From positions 1 to 22,978 of the forward strand of contig JAIRPU010000015.1 of the NCBI GenBank assembly GCA_031256815.1: 22,978 nt of DNA, given 5' to 3'. This DNA comes from Spirochaetaceae bacterium (GTDB taxonomy: Bacteria > Spirochaetota > Spirochaetia > Treponematales > Breznakiellaceae). Below, in pieces: positions 22,575-22,978 of the stretch (position 1 is its first letter; every line of letters begins with the position of its first letter). The notes below the pieces were generated by a model. The model saw only the letters and a list, made by a program, of their open reading frames with translations. It did no database searches and was not told the DNA's origin. Both the position numbers and the translations under genes were made by a program.

Positions 22575-22606
22575 GGCGGTATGCTTTGCGTGCAAAGCAT
22601 ACCGCC
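22575..22606. repeat. Perfect 15-bp hairpin at the right side of island copy 3
   Basis: Arms GGCGGTATGCTTTGC (22575-22589) and its complement (22592-22606), loop GT. Its 18-base centre is identical to that of the hairpin at 21985-22020, so the two bracket most of copy 3. Confidence 0.88.
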
Positions 22607-22726
22607 GTGCCACCGGCTACCTGCGGCAGCGCCTGACGTTGCGCGTGGACACATTCGCTGGCCGCGGCGCAGTGCGCTTCAACCGGCGGCAGCGTGCGCA
22701 GTAGCCGCGCAGGTGGCAAGCGGTTA

Positions 22727-22978
22727 TTACAGGTTCTTCCGGCGGGTCTTTTGGGCGATCAAGCCTTCGGTTAAAGTCTGATACAGGTAGAAAAGATGGG
22801 CTACCCTATCGGCGTCGTTGGTGAACTCCTTGCCGTAGGCTTTCTCTACCGCCTTGTCAAGTTTTTGATGCGCCTTTACCAGCGCCGGGGGCATAGTCAG
22901 CGGGTCGTACAGGCCGGCAAGGCTGCTGTCTGGAAACGCTGCGCGGGTGTCCAATACCGCCTGAGCCGCTTTTTCGAT
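22727..22978 (-). CDS. C-terminus of a large class I DNA methyltransferase (5' part outside window)
   Basis: 84 residues are visible, running in from the right edge: IEKAAQAVLDTRAAFPDSSL, then AGLYDPLTMPPALVKAHQKL, DKAVEKAYGKEF, and a closing DRVAHLFYLYQTLTEG. The pattern VLDxRxxxPDSSLAxLYDPLTMPPxLxKAHxxLDxAVxxAYG is what I recall from the extreme C-terminus of large SAM-dependent DNA methyltransferases (MmeI-like / type IIL and related). The catalytic domain is not in view. The gene stops at TAA 22727, directly beside the GC-rich island. Confidence 0.8.
   Translation of the reverse strand: MEKAAQAVLDTRAAFPDSSLAGLYDPLTMPPALVKAHQKLDKAVEKAYGKEFTNDADRVAHLFYLYQTLTEGLIAQKTRRKNL

Larger units (their letters stand above)
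21839..22726 (-). repeat. GC-rich hairpin-rich island, copy 3 (inverted) of the three-copy element
   Basis: About 890 bases with no convincing gene. On the minus strand the core is at 22522-22466 and the terminus at 21887-21867, so this copy is inverted and again points its terminus at an operon promoter. The interior has an imperfect direct duplication: CCTGCGCGGCCGCCGCCCCC at 22075 and again at 22274, each followed by a CGGCTGCCGCCCGGAAGCC block and a CCAGCGAAACC hairpin. Beyond the core, towards the methyltransferase gene, another 200 bases of similar composition follow. Confidence 0.7.

Noticed and set aside
21821..22781. Long Ala/Arg/Pro-rich open frames on both strands of island copy 3
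   Set aside because: Several overlapping frames are open at once, as expected in GC-rich DNA; none has a ribosome site, recognisable domain, or frame conservation between island copies.
1..22978. tRNA, rRNA or riboswitch
   Set aside because: I saw no cloverleaf with a GTTCRANYC arm, no rRNA segment, and no known aptamer core in the intergenic leaders; a covariance-model scan would be needed to be certain.

Overview
The window looks like a chromosomal segment of a host-associated spirochaete, probably Treponema-like. This is an inference from three things: substrate-binding proteins carried as lipoproteins, a complete purine-nucleoside (Pnr/Nup type) BMP-family ABC operon, and the general style of the genes. 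No rRNA or other marker gene is present, so the assignment is tentative. Ordinary genes of moderate GC content alternate with strikingly GC-rich, hairpin-packed islands that do not look coding.

Layout: (1) 1-656, minus, the 5' part of a coiled-coil PD-(D/E)XK nuclease-like protein. (2) 657-1318, GC-rich island copy 1, then a near-consensus promoter with a 10-bp inverted-repeat operator. (3) 1470-9554, plus, a seven-gene polyol operon: xylulokinase, Rbs-type ABC ATPase, permease, lipoprotein binding protein, SDR dehydrogenase, zinc polyol dehydrogenase and fructokinase. Two oxidation steps and two ketose kinases suggest that imported alditols are oxidised to xylulose and fructose and then phosphorylated. 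(4) 9762-10865, a membrane-anchored solute-binding-like protein with a shortened N-lobe, convergent with zero spacing to an isolated F-type ATP synthase a subunit (atpB), which lies behind a helical RsbRD-like gene (10866-12134, minus). (5) 12171-12910, a HigB/RelE-like toxin whose antitoxin has lost its helix-turn-helix half and ends in GC-rich DNA. (6) 12955-13522, island copy 2, then an LpoB-like lipoprotein, dapB and dapA as an overlapping operon (13645-15949). (7) 15928-16089, a small GC-rich insert flanked by a 15-bp direct repeat at the dapA 3' end. (8) 16090-21769, minus, a nucleoside import and salvage operon: BMP lipoprotein, double ATPase, two permeases and an inosine/uridine-type nucleoside hydrolase. 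(9) 21839-22726, island copy 3. (10) 22727-22978, minus, the C-terminus of a large DNA methyltransferase.

The most interesting signal is the island family. Three long islands share a conserved core of about 57-64 bp at one end and a conserved terminus of about 21 bp (GGCAAAAATGCGCCCAAAA) at the other, with 320-660 bp of variable, tandemly duplicated, hairpin-rich DNA between. In all three the terminus points towards, and lies just upstream of, the promoter of an operon (polyol, lpoB-dapBA, nucleoside). With the direct-repeat-flanked insert at dapA and the truncated antitoxin, this suggests a family of small non-autonomous repeat elements that insert between genes and may affect expression of neighbouring operons.
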